DNA of 64,000 nt from Actinoplanes xinjiangensis (GTDB taxonomy: Bacteria; Actinomycetota; Actinomycetes; Mycobacteriales; Micromonosporaceae), in assembly GCF_003148685.1 (NCBI RefSeq), contig NZ_QGGR01000024.1, positions 62,001 through 126,000 on the forward strand. The letters are read 5' to 3'. The position numbers were made by a program, and so were the translations under genes. Shown here piece by piece: positions 52,758 to 61,242 of this stretch. The number at the start of each line of letters is the position of its first letter. The first letter of the stretch is position 1. The notes beneath the pieces were generated by a model. It was not told where the DNA came from, made no database searches, and saw only the letters and a list, made by a program, of their open reading frames with translations.

Positions 52758-54257
52758 TCAGGGCAACCAGCGGATGTGAGGGTTGAGCCGGCCGGTCCGG
52801 TCGAAGACGGCCATGTTGTCCCACTCGTTGCCGGAGCCGTTGATGTCGGCCGGGTCCCAGCCGTTGCCGGGCACCGCGTACCAGGTGGGTTCCCAGTAGA
52901 AGACCCCACTGGCGCCGGCGTTGCGGGCGGTGTTCTGCACGGCGGCGAAGTTGGCCTGCTGCCCGGCCGGTGTGGCCGGATAGCCCGAGCACTCGGTGCT
53001 GACCACGTTGCGGGTGCTGTCGGCGTTGGCTGTGGTGTAGGGGTAGGCGGTCTCCGCGATGATCACCGGTTTTCCGAAACGGGAGCGCATGTCGGAAACC
53101 ACAGTGGCCAGGTTCGACAGTGAGCCGTGCCAGGCGCAGTAGTAGGACAGGCCGGTGATGTCCCACTGGACGCCTTGGGCCCGGATGCCGTCGTAGAACG
53201 AGCGCGCGCCGCTCTCGACGTTCGCGGTGTGGATGACCACCTGGGTGCCGCTGTTGCACGCCTTGGTCGCGTTGTAGCCGGCCCTGAGCAGCAGCCCGAG
53301 ATTGGTGTAGTTGCCGTTGACCACCCGGCCGTCGTCCCAGAGCATCCCGGTGTTGATCTCGTTGCCGATCTGCACGCTGTCCGGCACGGTGCCCTGCGCC
53401 TTCAGGCTGTTGCAGACGTCGTACGTGTGGTTGTAGACGTCGGTCTGCAACTGGCTGATGCCGTGGCCTGCCCAGGTGGCCGGTTTGTACTGCTTGCCGG
53501 GGTCGGCCCAGGTGTCGGAGTAGTGGAAGTCCACCATCAGCCTCAGCCCTTTGGCCTTGACCGTCCGAGCGTACTGAAGAACCTTGTCCTTGTTGTTGTA
53601 GCCGCTGCGCGGGTTGTTCCAGATCCGCAGCCGGACGTAGTTGACTCCGGCGTTCTTGAGGATGTCGAGCGGATCGCCCGGGGTGCCGTCGGCGTCGGTG
53701 TACCGCGCCCCCACGTCGCTCGCCCGCTGTCCGGTGGACACGTCCGCGCCCTGCATGACCGAGGGGTTCCCGTCGTCCGTCGTACTCACCTCGAGGTGGT
53801 CGATGTTGGCCAGCCCGCCGGTGGTCGTCGCGGCCAGCCGCACGGTGTTGGCTCCCGCGGCCAGGTGCGCGGTCAGGGTCTTGGTCGTCCAGCCGGTCCA
53901 CCCGCCGGTGGTCTCGAACGCGAGCCCGGACCGGGCCACCATGCCGTTCACGCTGACATCGGCGGGCCGGCTCGACGCGGCGCCGTTGGCGAACCGGACA
54001 GCCATATTCGCGGTGCCCGCCGCGGGAGCGTTCACGGTGAAGGTGAGCGTGGCGCCGGCGGTGTTGGGTGTGTCGCAGAAGCCGCTGCCGGAGTAGCCGG
54101 GGTGATCGGCGGCCACCGTGCCAGTGCATACGGCGGGCGGTGACTCCGCCTCGTACCGGATCATCGCGGCATGCGCGGACGGTGTCATCGCGACGGCGGT
54201 GACGGACAGGAGGGTTGTCAGCGCCATGACCGCCGAGGTTCTCGTGACCCGTTTCAT
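52758..54257 (-). CDS. secreted CBM35 - GH53 endo-beta-1,4-galactanase
   Basis: The 499-residue protein has a signal peptide (to about 30), a CBM35 (about 33-157) and a GH53 barrel beginning MQGADVSTGQRASDVGARYTDADG. Acid/base Glu300 lies in VQIGNEINTGMLW and nucleophile Glu402 in VIIAETAYPYT. It degrades the 1,4-galactan side chains of rhamnogalacturonan I. The ATG follows GGGAGC. A strong hairpin (54277-54312) lies between this gene and PL11 upstream, so its level may be set separately. Confidence 0.93.
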   Translation of the reverse strand: MKRVTRTSAVMALTTLLSVTAVAMTPSAHAAMIRYEAESPPAVCTGTVAADHPGYSGSGFCDTPNTAGATLTFTVNAPAAGTANMAVRFANGAASSRPADVSVNGMVARSGLAFETTGGWTGWTTKTLTAHLAAGANTVRLAATTTGGLANIDHLEVSTTDDGNPSVMQGADVSTGQRASDVGARYTDADGTPGDPLDILKNAGVNYVRLRIWNNPRSGYNNKDKVLQYARTVKAKGLRLMVDFHYSDTWADPGKQYKPATWAGHGISQLQTDVYNHTYDVCNSLKAQGTVPDSVQIGNEINTGMLWDDGRVVNGNYTNLGLLLRAGYNATKACNSGTQVVIHTANVESGARSFYDGIRAQGVQWDITGLSYYCAWHGSLSNLATVVSDMRSRFGKPVIIAETAYPYTTANADSTRNVVSTECSGYPATPAGQQANFAAVQNTARNAGASGVFYWEPTWYAVPGNGWDPADINGSGNEWDNMAVFDRTGRLNPHIRWLP

Positions 54258-54276
54258 CGAAGCTCCCGGAGAAAAG

Positions 54277-54312
54277 CGGGGCGCACCGCCATGAGGTGGC
54301 CGGCGCGCCCCG
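54277..54312 (-). terminator. intra-operon hairpin between PL11 and GH53 genes
   Basis: CGGGGCGC pairs with GCGCCCCG, and the interior ACCGCC/GGTGGC region can pair further. It occupies most of the 68-bp gap. It may be a partial terminator or a processing stem giving more PL11 than downstream enzymes. Confidence 0.55.
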
Positions 54313-54325
54313 ACAGTTAGCGGTC

Positions 54326-56563
54326 TCAGCGGACGTGGATGTTCGGCTGCGGCGGGTTGGCCATGCCGTTGCCGAGGAAGAAGCTCGGGTGTGGCGGCTG
54401 GTTGTAGGCGGTGTTCTGCCATGCGATCGCCACGCGGTACTGGGGGTCGTGCATCAGGGTGTGGATGCGCCGGTCGGTCGGGGTCGGGGTGGCGTAGATA
54501 CGCAGCGCCGCGTTGTCGTCGCGAGGCAGGACGATCTCCTCACGCCAGTCACCGAAAAGGTCACCGGAGAGCGATGGCGTCGACTTGGTGCCGTTGACCG
54601 AGTGGGCGCCGGAGCCGGTGAGCAGACGGGTGTCGCCACCGGTGCCGTACTTGTCGACGTGGTTGCCGTCGAGTAGTTCGCGCACCGGGTCGCCGTCCCA
54701 CCAGGCGAGGAAGTTGTAGCTGCCGGGGTTGCGGCCGACGTTGCCGCCGGAGGCGTTGAACAGGTTGCCCAGTCCGGTTCCGGTGCCCCAGAATTCGGCG
54801 CCCGGGTTGCCGGCGTAGACGTCGCCGGCGACGCCGCGTGCGGGACCCTCGCAGTTGCAGGTGTTGTTCTTCTGCATGATGACGTTGCCGTTGCCGGCGT
54901 CGCGGAGGGTGGCGGCGGCGCCGGAACTCTGCTCGTGGATCTGCCAGATCTCCTGACCCGCGCGGCCGGGCACGAAGTCACTCACGTGCAGCGCGTCGCC
55001 GTGTGCGTAGAAGTTGGTGGTGTAGCGGCCGGTGCCGTTGGCGTTGATGGTCATGCCGCCATAGATGATCTCGTCGGTGCCGTTGCCGTCGACATCGGCG
55101 ATGGACAGCGAGTGGGTGCCGCGTCCGGTCCACTGGCTGCCCGCGCTGCGGGAGTCGAAAAGCCACCGTCGCGTCAGCGTGCCGTTGCGGAAGTCGTACG
55201 CGGCGATCGCGCTGCGGGCGTAGTAACCGCGACCCATGATCAGGCTGGGTCGTTGGCCGTCCAGGTATGCGGTGCCTGCCAGGAACCGGTCACCGCGGTT
55301 GCCGTAGTTGTCGCCCCAGTCGCTGATGTTGCCGCGGGCCGGTTCGAAGTTCACCGTGGCCCGTACGGCGCCGGTCAACCCGTCGAAGACGGTCAGATAT
55401 TCAGGGCCGGTGATGATGTAGCCGTCGGCGTTGCGGTGATTGGCGCCCGCGTTGCCGATGACCTGCCCGGTGCCGGAGACGGTGCCGTCACCGGTCTTGA
55501 CCGCGAGTTCGGCGCGGCCGTCGCCGTCGTAGTCGTAGACCTGGAACTGGGTGTAGTGGGCGCCCGCTCGGATGTTGCGACCCAGGTCGATACGCCACAG
55601 CCGCTGCCCGTTGAGCCGGTAGGCGTCGAGGTAGACGTTGCTGGTCACCCCGGATTGGGCATTGTCCTTCTGATCACTGGGGTCCCATTTGAGGATGATC
55701 TCGTACTGGCCGTCGCCGTCCACATCACCGACGGAGGCGTCTCCGGCGGTGTAGTTGCTGCCCGGACGGGAGATCGGCACGTCGAGATGGTTGCCGCCGG
55801 TGAAGCGCAGCGACGGCGCGGACGCCGCCTGCTCGGTGCCGTTCACCACCGCGCGGACGGTGTACGAGGCATCAGAGGGCGCCCCGGAGTCCAGCAGGTT
55901 GGTGGAGTCGGTGACCGGTGAGGCGTTCACCTTCGTCGAGCCGCGGTACACGTTGAACCCGGTCGAGGACGATTCGAGACCCAGTAGCCGCCACGACACC
56001 AGGTTCGCTGACCCGGACCGTACGCTGAGCACGCCTCGGTCGAGGTCCTCCATCTGCCTGCCCGGGCCGGTCGGCGGTGCCTCGCCGACCTCGAAGTCCA
56101 GGTAGTCGATGTTGGCGAGGCCGGTGGCGGTGGTCGGGGACAGCCGGACGGTGTTGGCGCCGGCGGTGACCGGCACGGCGAGGGTCGTGGTGGCCCACGT
56201 GGTCCAGGCGCCGGTGGATGCGAAGTCGGCACTCCGGATGGGGTTTCCGTTGACCAGCACGTCCGCCGGGCGGCTGGCCGAGCCTCCGTTGGCGTACCTG
56301 AAACCGATGGTGGCCGTTCCCGCGGTGGCCGCGGTGACCGAGAACTGCACCGCGGCGCCCGCCGCGTTGCTGGCGTTGCAGAATCCGCTGCCGGAGAAGC
56401 CGGCGTGGTTGGACTCGATGGCGCCGTCGCAGGTGGCCGGCGCGCTCTCCGACTCGAATCGGCTCGCGGCAGCGGAGGCCGTCGTGGAGATGATCCCTGC
56501 TGCGGCGATCGGTATCGCGGCTGCCGCCGCGAGCAGTGCGACGCGCCTTCGGCGTTTGGGCAT
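54326..56563 (-). CDS. secreted CBM35 - PL11 rhamnogalacturonan lyase
   Basis: The 745-residue protein has a signal peptide (MPKRRRR plus a hydrophobic core, cleavage near ASAA), a CBM35 (about 34-160) and a PL11 propeller starting RQMEDLDRGVLSVRSG. Calcium-type loops repeat as GDVDGDGQYEI, YDYDGDGRAEL and ADVDGNGTDEI; HYTQFQVYDYDGDG and GDLFGDWREEIVLPRDDN are family hallmarks. It cleaves the rhamnose-galacturonate backbone of rhamnogalacturonan I. The ATG at 56563 follows GGAG at eight bases. It is the first gene of the operon. Confidence 0.93.
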   Translation of the reverse strand: MPKRRRRVALLAAAAAIPIAAAGIISTTASAAASRFESESAPATCDGAIESNHAGFSGSGFCNASNAAGAAVQFSVTAATAGTATIGFRYANGGSASRPADVLVNGNPIRSADFASTGAWTTWATTTLAVPVTAGANTVRLSPTTATGLANIDYLDFEVGEAPPTGPGRQMEDLDRGVLSVRSGSANLVSWRLLGLESSSTGFNVYRGSTKVNASPVTDSTNLLDSGAPSDASYTVRAVVNGTEQAASAPSLRFTGGNHLDVPISRPGSNYTAGDASVGDVDGDGQYEIILKWDPSDQKDNAQSGVTSNVYLDAYRLNGQRLWRIDLGRNIRAGAHYTQFQVYDYDGDGRAELAVKTGDGTVSGTGQVIGNAGANHRNADGYIITGPEYLTVFDGLTGAVRATVNFEPARGNISDWGDNYGNRGDRFLAGTAYLDGQRPSLIMGRGYYARSAIAAYDFRNGTLTRRWLFDSRSAGSQWTGRGTHSLSIADVDGNGTDEIIYGGMTINANGTGRYTTNFYAHGDALHVSDFVPGRAGQEIWQIHEQSSGAAATLRDAGNGNVIMQKNNTCNCEGPARGVAGDVYAGNPGAEFWGTGTGLGNLFNASGGNVGRNPGSYNFLAWWDGDPVRELLDGNHVDKYGTGGDTRLLTGSGAHSVNGTKSTPSLSGDLFGDWREEIVLPRDDNAALRIYATPTPTDRRIHTLMHDPQYRVAIAWQNTAYNQPPHPSFFLGNGMANPPQPNIHVR

Positions 56564-56648
56564 GAGTGTTCTCCAGACTTGAGGATGACCGAACGCGCCG
56601 CTCATGTGGGGGAGTAGCGGCGACGGGCGGTGAGCCGGGGAGATAATA

Positions 56649-56688
56649 ATTGACACATAGTTTGGCGATAGCAAGAACGCCTGTCAAT
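56649..56688 (-). promoter_or_regulatory. putative promoter/operator of the rhamnogalacturonan operon
   Basis: On the minus strand TTGACA (56687-56682) is a perfect -35; CAAACT lies 17 bp on, a weak -10. ATTGACA and TGTCAAT form a 7-bp inverted repeat spanning the whole element, so a regulator may also bind. The same CGATTGACA string begins the promoter at 62564. Confidence 0.45.
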
Positions 56689-56818
56689 CGAAGCTCGCCG
56701 CTGTATGCCGAGGGTGTGTCAGGTGATCGCCGACGACGGTACGGGGCAGATCATGAGGGCCGTTACAGGCTTGGGGCCTTGCCGTTCTCCCATGCCGAAG
56801 TGCATTGTGGCCAGCCCG

Positions 56819-56914
56819 TTCCCGGCCATGCTCGGTGAGTTCCGGGTGATCACTGCGGCCGCTCGCATGGCGATCAGCGGGCGGGTGCGACGTGGCGTGC
56901 CCGAGAGTTGCCGG
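56819..56914 (+). pseudogene. relic of a third PaaX-family regulator
   Basis: The plus frame reads AMLGEFRVITAAARMAISGRVRRGVPES, a near copy of LTLLGDFGVTHAAARMAISRLVRRGVLDS in the intact PaaX protein at 61243-62232. The match covers only the winged-helix region; the flanks in the same frame do not resemble PaaX. It sits divergent from and 260 bp upstream of the PL11 gene, so an ancestral local regulator has probably been lost. The remaining stretch to 57197 has no other gene. Confidence 0.75.
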
Positions 56915-57197
56915 CACTCCGCGTCGGCTCCGATCCGACCGCCCGCAGGTAACCAAGGAGCAGTCCCTCCGACATCGGTCGGCCCCGCACCCGGCCTGGA
57001 ACGCGTGGTCGTGGGGGAGGAGAAGGTGGCCCCGCCCGATCGGGAGTTCACGGGTGGAGGTCGGTGATTCCAGGTTCTTACTGACTGCTTACGTGGTCAG
57101 CTCGGACCCGTCTGCCTCTTCGTGTCCCCCGTACCTGGGAGTAGCGACTCCTCGCCGGAGTCGCCGCCGGGCACTGAGAGGCTTCGAGGAGTAGAGC

Positions 57198-58985
57198 GTG
57201 CGAACCACACCACATCGGGTTGGGCGAGTGCATACACGCACCGCGCGGATCGCCATGGCCGCGGCAGTCGTTGCCGCGACGGGGGCGCTGACTGCGACAT
57301 TCGTCTCCAGCGGCGGTAAGGGGACCGCGGACGCGGCCACCGAACTGAACCAGTTCGTCCCCATCCAGCAAGTGCAGCCGAACGTGCGGAACCCTGCGCC
57401 CGGCGCCCAGGCGTCAACGGGCGTCTTCACCGTGGACTGTGGCACCAACGGCAACGGCAAGTTCAGCCCGGACAACCCCGTCGCACAGCCGGGCATCAAG
57501 AACGGCGCCGAGCACCTGCACGACTTCATCGGCAATCTGGCCATCACCACGAACTCCTCCGACGCCGACCTGGACGCCTCCGGGACGACGTGTAAAAACG
57601 GCGACAAGTCCTCCTACTTCTGGCCGGTCGTACGGATCGACAAGACCGTCCGCTCCGGGGCCGACACCGCACGCGCTCTCGCGGCGACGACCCCGATGGT
57701 GACCTGTCCCGGCGTCCGTGACCGGCTGCCCGCCGTGCCGGCTCGGGCCCGGGCCGCGGTCGACAGCCGCCTGGCCTCACTCGATCGCGCAGTCGCCGCC
57801 GCCAACAAGCGGATGGCCACGAGCAAGGGCCGCATCGACGCCCGCCTCAACGCCTCCGTACTGGCTGACCTGCGCACTCAACGCGCCCAGCTGATCAAGG
57901 GCATCAGCGACCAGATCGCCGCGGCCGGCGGCGGCCGTACCTCCGGCATGGTCTCGCTCGTGGAGTGCGACACCAACTACGACGGCATGCACGCCGGCAT
58001 GCGCCACTCCACCGCCGACGTGAAGGCCGCCCTGGCCGCCTCCGCGCAGATCCAGTGCCCGACAGTGCGGGACAAGCTGCCCGGCGTACCCGCTCCGGCC
58101 GTCGACGAGGTCAACCGTAACCTCGCCGAACTCGACCGGCAGCTCTCCGAGGCCAACGAACGCCTGGTCACCACCCGCGGACAGGGCGGGAACAACTTCG
58201 TCGACAACGCCATTCTCGGACCCCTGAAGGCCAAGCGGACCGCCTTACTCGACCGCATCGGCATCGCCATCTCCCGCAACGCCGCCCGTCCCCAGGGCCT
58301 CGAGGCCCTGGCCGGCTGCACCGTGACCGGCCAGGCCCAGAACGGCCAAGGCAACCAGGGCGGTCAGAATAACCAGAACGGTGGAGCGGCAGCCCCCAGC
58401 GCTCCCGCCGCGCTGCCCGACCCGCAGGGCCCGAACCTCGAACTGCCGAACAACACCGGCGGCATCGTCCGGCCCGCGTCGGTGCTGATCGAATACCGCG
58501 GCAACGCCACCAGCAAGGTCGTGCCCATGCCGAAGTTCCTGCGGGCGCTTACCGGTGACGCCAAGCCGATCAGCCGGGGACCGGCAAACGCCCGCGCCAC
58601 GTGGACCTGCTCCGGCTTCACCGACCGCCTCGCCGACAAGTACCCGATCTGCCCGGACGGCAGCCAGGTCCAGCGCGTGCAGGACTTTCCCGGCTGCTGG
58701 GACGGCAAGAACATCGACAGCACCAACCACCGTGACCACCTGTCCTTCGCCGACGCCGACACCGGCGCCTGCAAACAGGGCTTCGTAGCCATCCCGCAAC
58801 TGCGCATCACCATCTCGTACGACATCCCGCGCGACGTGCAGGTCAAGGGACAGTTCGCCCTGGACTCCTTCCCCGAGGAGGACCACAACCCGTTCTCCGA
58901 CCACAACGACTTCATCAACGTCAACTCCGCCCAGACCATGCAGAAGATCTCCACCTGCATCAACAAGGGCAAGACCTGCCGCTGA
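57198..58985 (+). CDS. secreted DUF1996-family protein with duplicated helical inserts
   Basis: The 595-residue protein has a long signal peptide (twin basic regions, core AAAVVAATGALTATFV). DUF1996 is split: the first part has NGAEHLHDFIGN (about 102-113) and the last part has CWDGKNIDSTNHRDHLSF and PQLRITISYDI. Two homologous segments lie between them, about 168-245 (TCPGVRDRLPAVPARARAAVDSRL) and 286-362 (QCPTVRDKLPGVPAPAVDEVNRNL), each predicted helical. A Gln/Asn/Gly-rich linker (about 380-400) precedes the rest. Function is unknown; DUF1996 proteins are common secreted proteins in actinomycetes and fungi. The GTG follows GAGGAG. A perfect hairpin ends the gene. Confidence 0.88.
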   Translation: MRTTPHRVGRVHTRTARIAMAAAVVAATGALTATFVSSGGKGTADAATELNQFVPIQQVQPNVRNPAPGAQASTGVFTVDCGTNGNGKFSPDNPVAQPGIKNGAEHLHDFIGNLAITTNSSDADLDASGTTCKNGDKSSYFWPVVRIDKTVRSGADTARALAATTPMVTCPGVRDRLPAVPARARAAVDSRLASLDRAVAAANKRMATSKGRIDARLNASVLADLRTQRAQLIKGISDQIAAAGGGRTSGMVSLVECDTNYDGMHAGMRHSTADVKAALAASAQIQCPTVRDKLPGVPAPAVDEVNRNLAELDRQLSEANERLVTTRGQGGNNFVDNAILGPLKAKRTALLDRIGIAISRNAARPQGLEALAGCTVTGQAQNGQGNQGGQNNQNGGAAAPSAPAALPDPQGPNLELPNNTGGIVRPASVLIEYRGNATSKVVPMPKFLRALTGDAKPISRGPANARATWTCSGFTDRLADKYPICPDGSQVQRVQDFPGCWDGKNIDSTNHRDHLSFADADTGACKQGFVAIPQLRITISYDIPRDVQVKGQFALDSFPEEDHNPFSDHNDFINVNSAQTMQKISTCINKGKTCR

Positions 58986-59016
58986 CCGAGATTGTTGGAC
59001 CGGCACCCCCTGATCC

Positions 59017-59049
59017 GCGCCGCCGAGGTTCACCGAACCTCGGCGGCGC
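59017..59049 (+). terminator. strong hairpin terminator after DUF1996 gene
   Basis: GCGCCGCCGAGGTTC pairs perfectly over 15 bp with 59035-59049 around an ACC loop, 31 bp after the stop. The 59050-59320 stretch that follows has no recognised gene. Confidence 0.85.
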
Positions 59050-59320
59050 AGTCGGCATAGAGGCGGTCGACTCGGCGGCTACCGCGCGAGCCGTAACGGT
59101 CAGCCACCGGCGACCGGCGACCGGTCACAATTTCGGATGCCGCTGATGGTGAGACCGGTGCTGACGGTCGGGAGCTGTCGCTCCTACCTTGCAAACGTCA
59201 ACCTCGGTTGATCGGACCGGGTACGCGGCTGTGACAGAGGATCGCCGTGTGGATGACACCCGCGCGGCGAGTCACCGCCAGACCCGAAGAGATCAACAAC
59301 GTCTGCCGCTCAAGGAGCCT

Positions 59321-60862
59321 TCAGAGGACCAGGCTGAGCACGAGGGCTAAGGCGAAACCGATCGTGCCGAGAAGCGTCTCCATCACTGTCCACGTCTTCA
59401 GCGTGGTCTTCTCGTCCATTCCGAAGAATTTGCTGACCAGCCAGAAACCGGAGTCGTTGACGTGCGAGAGCACGGTTGCTCCACCGGCGATCGCGATGAC
59501 GATCAATGCGAGGTCCGGCTTGGAGAGGCCGTCGGTGGCCGCGACGACCGGCGCGATGAGGCCGGCGGTGGTGGTCAGCGCGACGGTTGCCGAGCCCTGG
59601 GCGACGCGCAGCAGGAGGGAGATGACGAACGCGGCGACGATTACCGGTAGTCCGGTTTCCTCGAGTACGTCGGCCAAGGCCTCGCCGATGCCGCTGGCCC
59701 GCAGGACGCCGCCGAACATGCCGCCGGCGCCGGTGATGAGGATGACCGCGCAGACCGGGCCGAGGGCGCTGTTGACGGTCGACTCGATCTTCTCAGCCGA
59801 TGCGCCGCGGTGTCGGCCGAGGACCAGCATGGCGACGAGTACGGTGATGAGCAGGGCGACCGGTGTGGACCCGATCACTTTGGCCGCGCCGACGAGTGTC
59901 GAATCCTCGTCCAGGGTGCCGGCGGTCGCCAGGGTGCTGAGCCCGGTGTTCAGGAAGATCAGGACCAGTGGTAGCAGCAGCAGGCCGATGACGGTCCGGA
60001 AAGCCGGCGGGTTACCTCGTGGTTCGGTCTGGGCCTCCGCCTTCGCGCCGTCGGACGGGGCGGCCGGGCTGGGGGAGGCGCCGGCTACAGCGGTGCTGTC
60101 CGGAGCGGATTGTGCGGCGGCCGCATCGATGTCGGCGTCCGGGGCGGTGCCGGCCGACCGGGCTGCCGGAGTGTCGTCACCGAAGACGGTGGGTACCGGT
60201 AGGTTGTACCGCCGCCCTGCCCAGGTGCCGAACAGGTAGCCGCCCAGAACCCAGGTGGGCAGGCCGATCAGCAGGCCGAACACCAGGGTGAGGCCGATGT
60301 CGGCGCCGATGAGTTCCGCGGCCGCGACCGGGCCGGGATGCGGTGGGACGAAGGCGTGCATGACTGCGAAGGCGCCCGCCACGGGAAGGCCGTAGAGCAG
60401 GATCGAGCCGCCGAGTCGCCGGGCGATGGTGAACACGATGGGCAGGAAGACGACGAATCCGGCGTCGAAGAAGATGGGGAAGCCGAACAGCAGCGCGGCC
60501 ACACCCAGCGCGAGCGGGGCTCGTCTCTCCCCGAAGCGCCGCACCAGGCTGTCGGCGAGCACCTGCGCGCCGCCGCTGAACTCCATGAGCCGACCCAGCA
60601 TCGCCCCGAGGCCGACGAGCAACGCGACGCTGGCCAGGGTGGAGCCGAAGCCTGAGGTCAGCGTCGAGACGATGTCACCGAGGGGCACCTGGGTGGCTAG
60701 AGCGGTCAGCAGGCTGACGAGGACGAGCGCGACGAACGCGTGCAACTTGAGCTTGATGATCAAAAACAGCAGGAGCAGAACAGCGGCCGCCGCAATGAGC
60801 AGCAGCGGGCCCGCGGAGTATGCCGGTTCGACGGCCTCCGCGGCGATCACGTCCATCTTCAT
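59321..60862 (-). CDS. GntP-family gluconate/organic acid permease
   Basis: The 513-residue protein has about 12 membrane helices and GntP signatures (GFPIFFDAGFVVFLPIVF, FVPPHPGPVAAAELIGADIG, GGATVLSHVNDSGFWLVSKFF). The family takes up gluconate or related sugar acids with protons. A hydrophilic Ala/Pro/Ser/Asp-rich loop (about 222-285) between the two halves is unusually long. The ATG is at 60862; an upstream weak site is AGGGGAAC. It could import galacturonate- or gluconate-type products of the nearby polymer-degrading enzymes (inference). Confidence 0.92.
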   Translation of the reverse strand: MKMDVIAAEAVEPAYSAGPLLLIAAAAVLLLLFLIIKLKLHAFVALVLVSLLTALATQVPLGDIVSTLTSGFGSTLASVALLVGLGAMLGRLMEFSGGAQVLADSLVRRFGERRAPLALGVAALLFGFPIFFDAGFVVFLPIVFTIARRLGGSILLYGLPVAGAFAVMHAFVPPHPGPVAAAELIGADIGLTLVFGLLIGLPTWVLGGYLFGTWAGRRYNLPVPTVFGDDTPAARSAGTAPDADIDAAAAQSAPDSTAVAGASPSPAAPSDGAKAEAQTEPRGNPPAFRTVIGLLLLPLVLIFLNTGLSTLATAGTLDEDSTLVGAAKVIGSTPVALLITVLVAMLVLGRHRGASAEKIESTVNSALGPVCAVILITGAGGMFGGVLRASGIGEALADVLEETGLPVIVAAFVISLLLRVAQGSATVALTTTAGLIAPVVAATDGLSKPDLALIVIAIAGGATVLSHVNDSGFWLVSKFFGMDEKTTLKTWTVMETLLGTIGFALALVLSLVL

Positions 60863-61242
60863 GGGTTCCCCTCATGATTCGCAGGTGACGATGGGACCGG
60901 CGGCTCGGTCGAGCGCGATGGCGTTCGGTGGGGCGAGGACCGATGATCCCCGGTACGCCGTGAGCCGATTGACGGAGCCTGACATGAAAACGTCCCGGTG
61001 GCTCGCCGAGCGCGGCGCACTGGCCCGGCGCCGGAGCGGTTCCACCATCCTCACGGTTGCCGCGCCGATCCGATGACCGGTTGTTGTCGTACCCCGATGG
61101 CCGGGGCCGGGGCCGGGGCCGGCGCAGCGGGACGTGGACGCGTCCGCGCTCCGCACGTAGGCGCGGGGTGAGTGGCCGCCCCACTACGCGTGGACCGTTA
61201 CAGTCGGTATTGCATCGCTACCCAGCCGCGTCGGAGTGCACA
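60863..61242. other. divergent intergenic region, permease / PaaX
   Basis: No gene was recognised in these 380 bp. It contains a short GGGGCC-type tandem (61100-61125) of low information. It probably carries the promoters of both flanking genes and so may be where the PaaX regulator acts. Confidence 0.4.

Noticed and set aside
51250..54129. 959-codon minus-strand frame
   Set aside because: The true CE2 protein starts at ATG 52656 with signal peptide and ribosome site. The upstream half is out of frame with the GH53 gene.
61100..61125. Short GGGGCC-type tandem repeat
   Set aside because: Only about three imperfect units in a very GC-rich region; no reason to assign a role.
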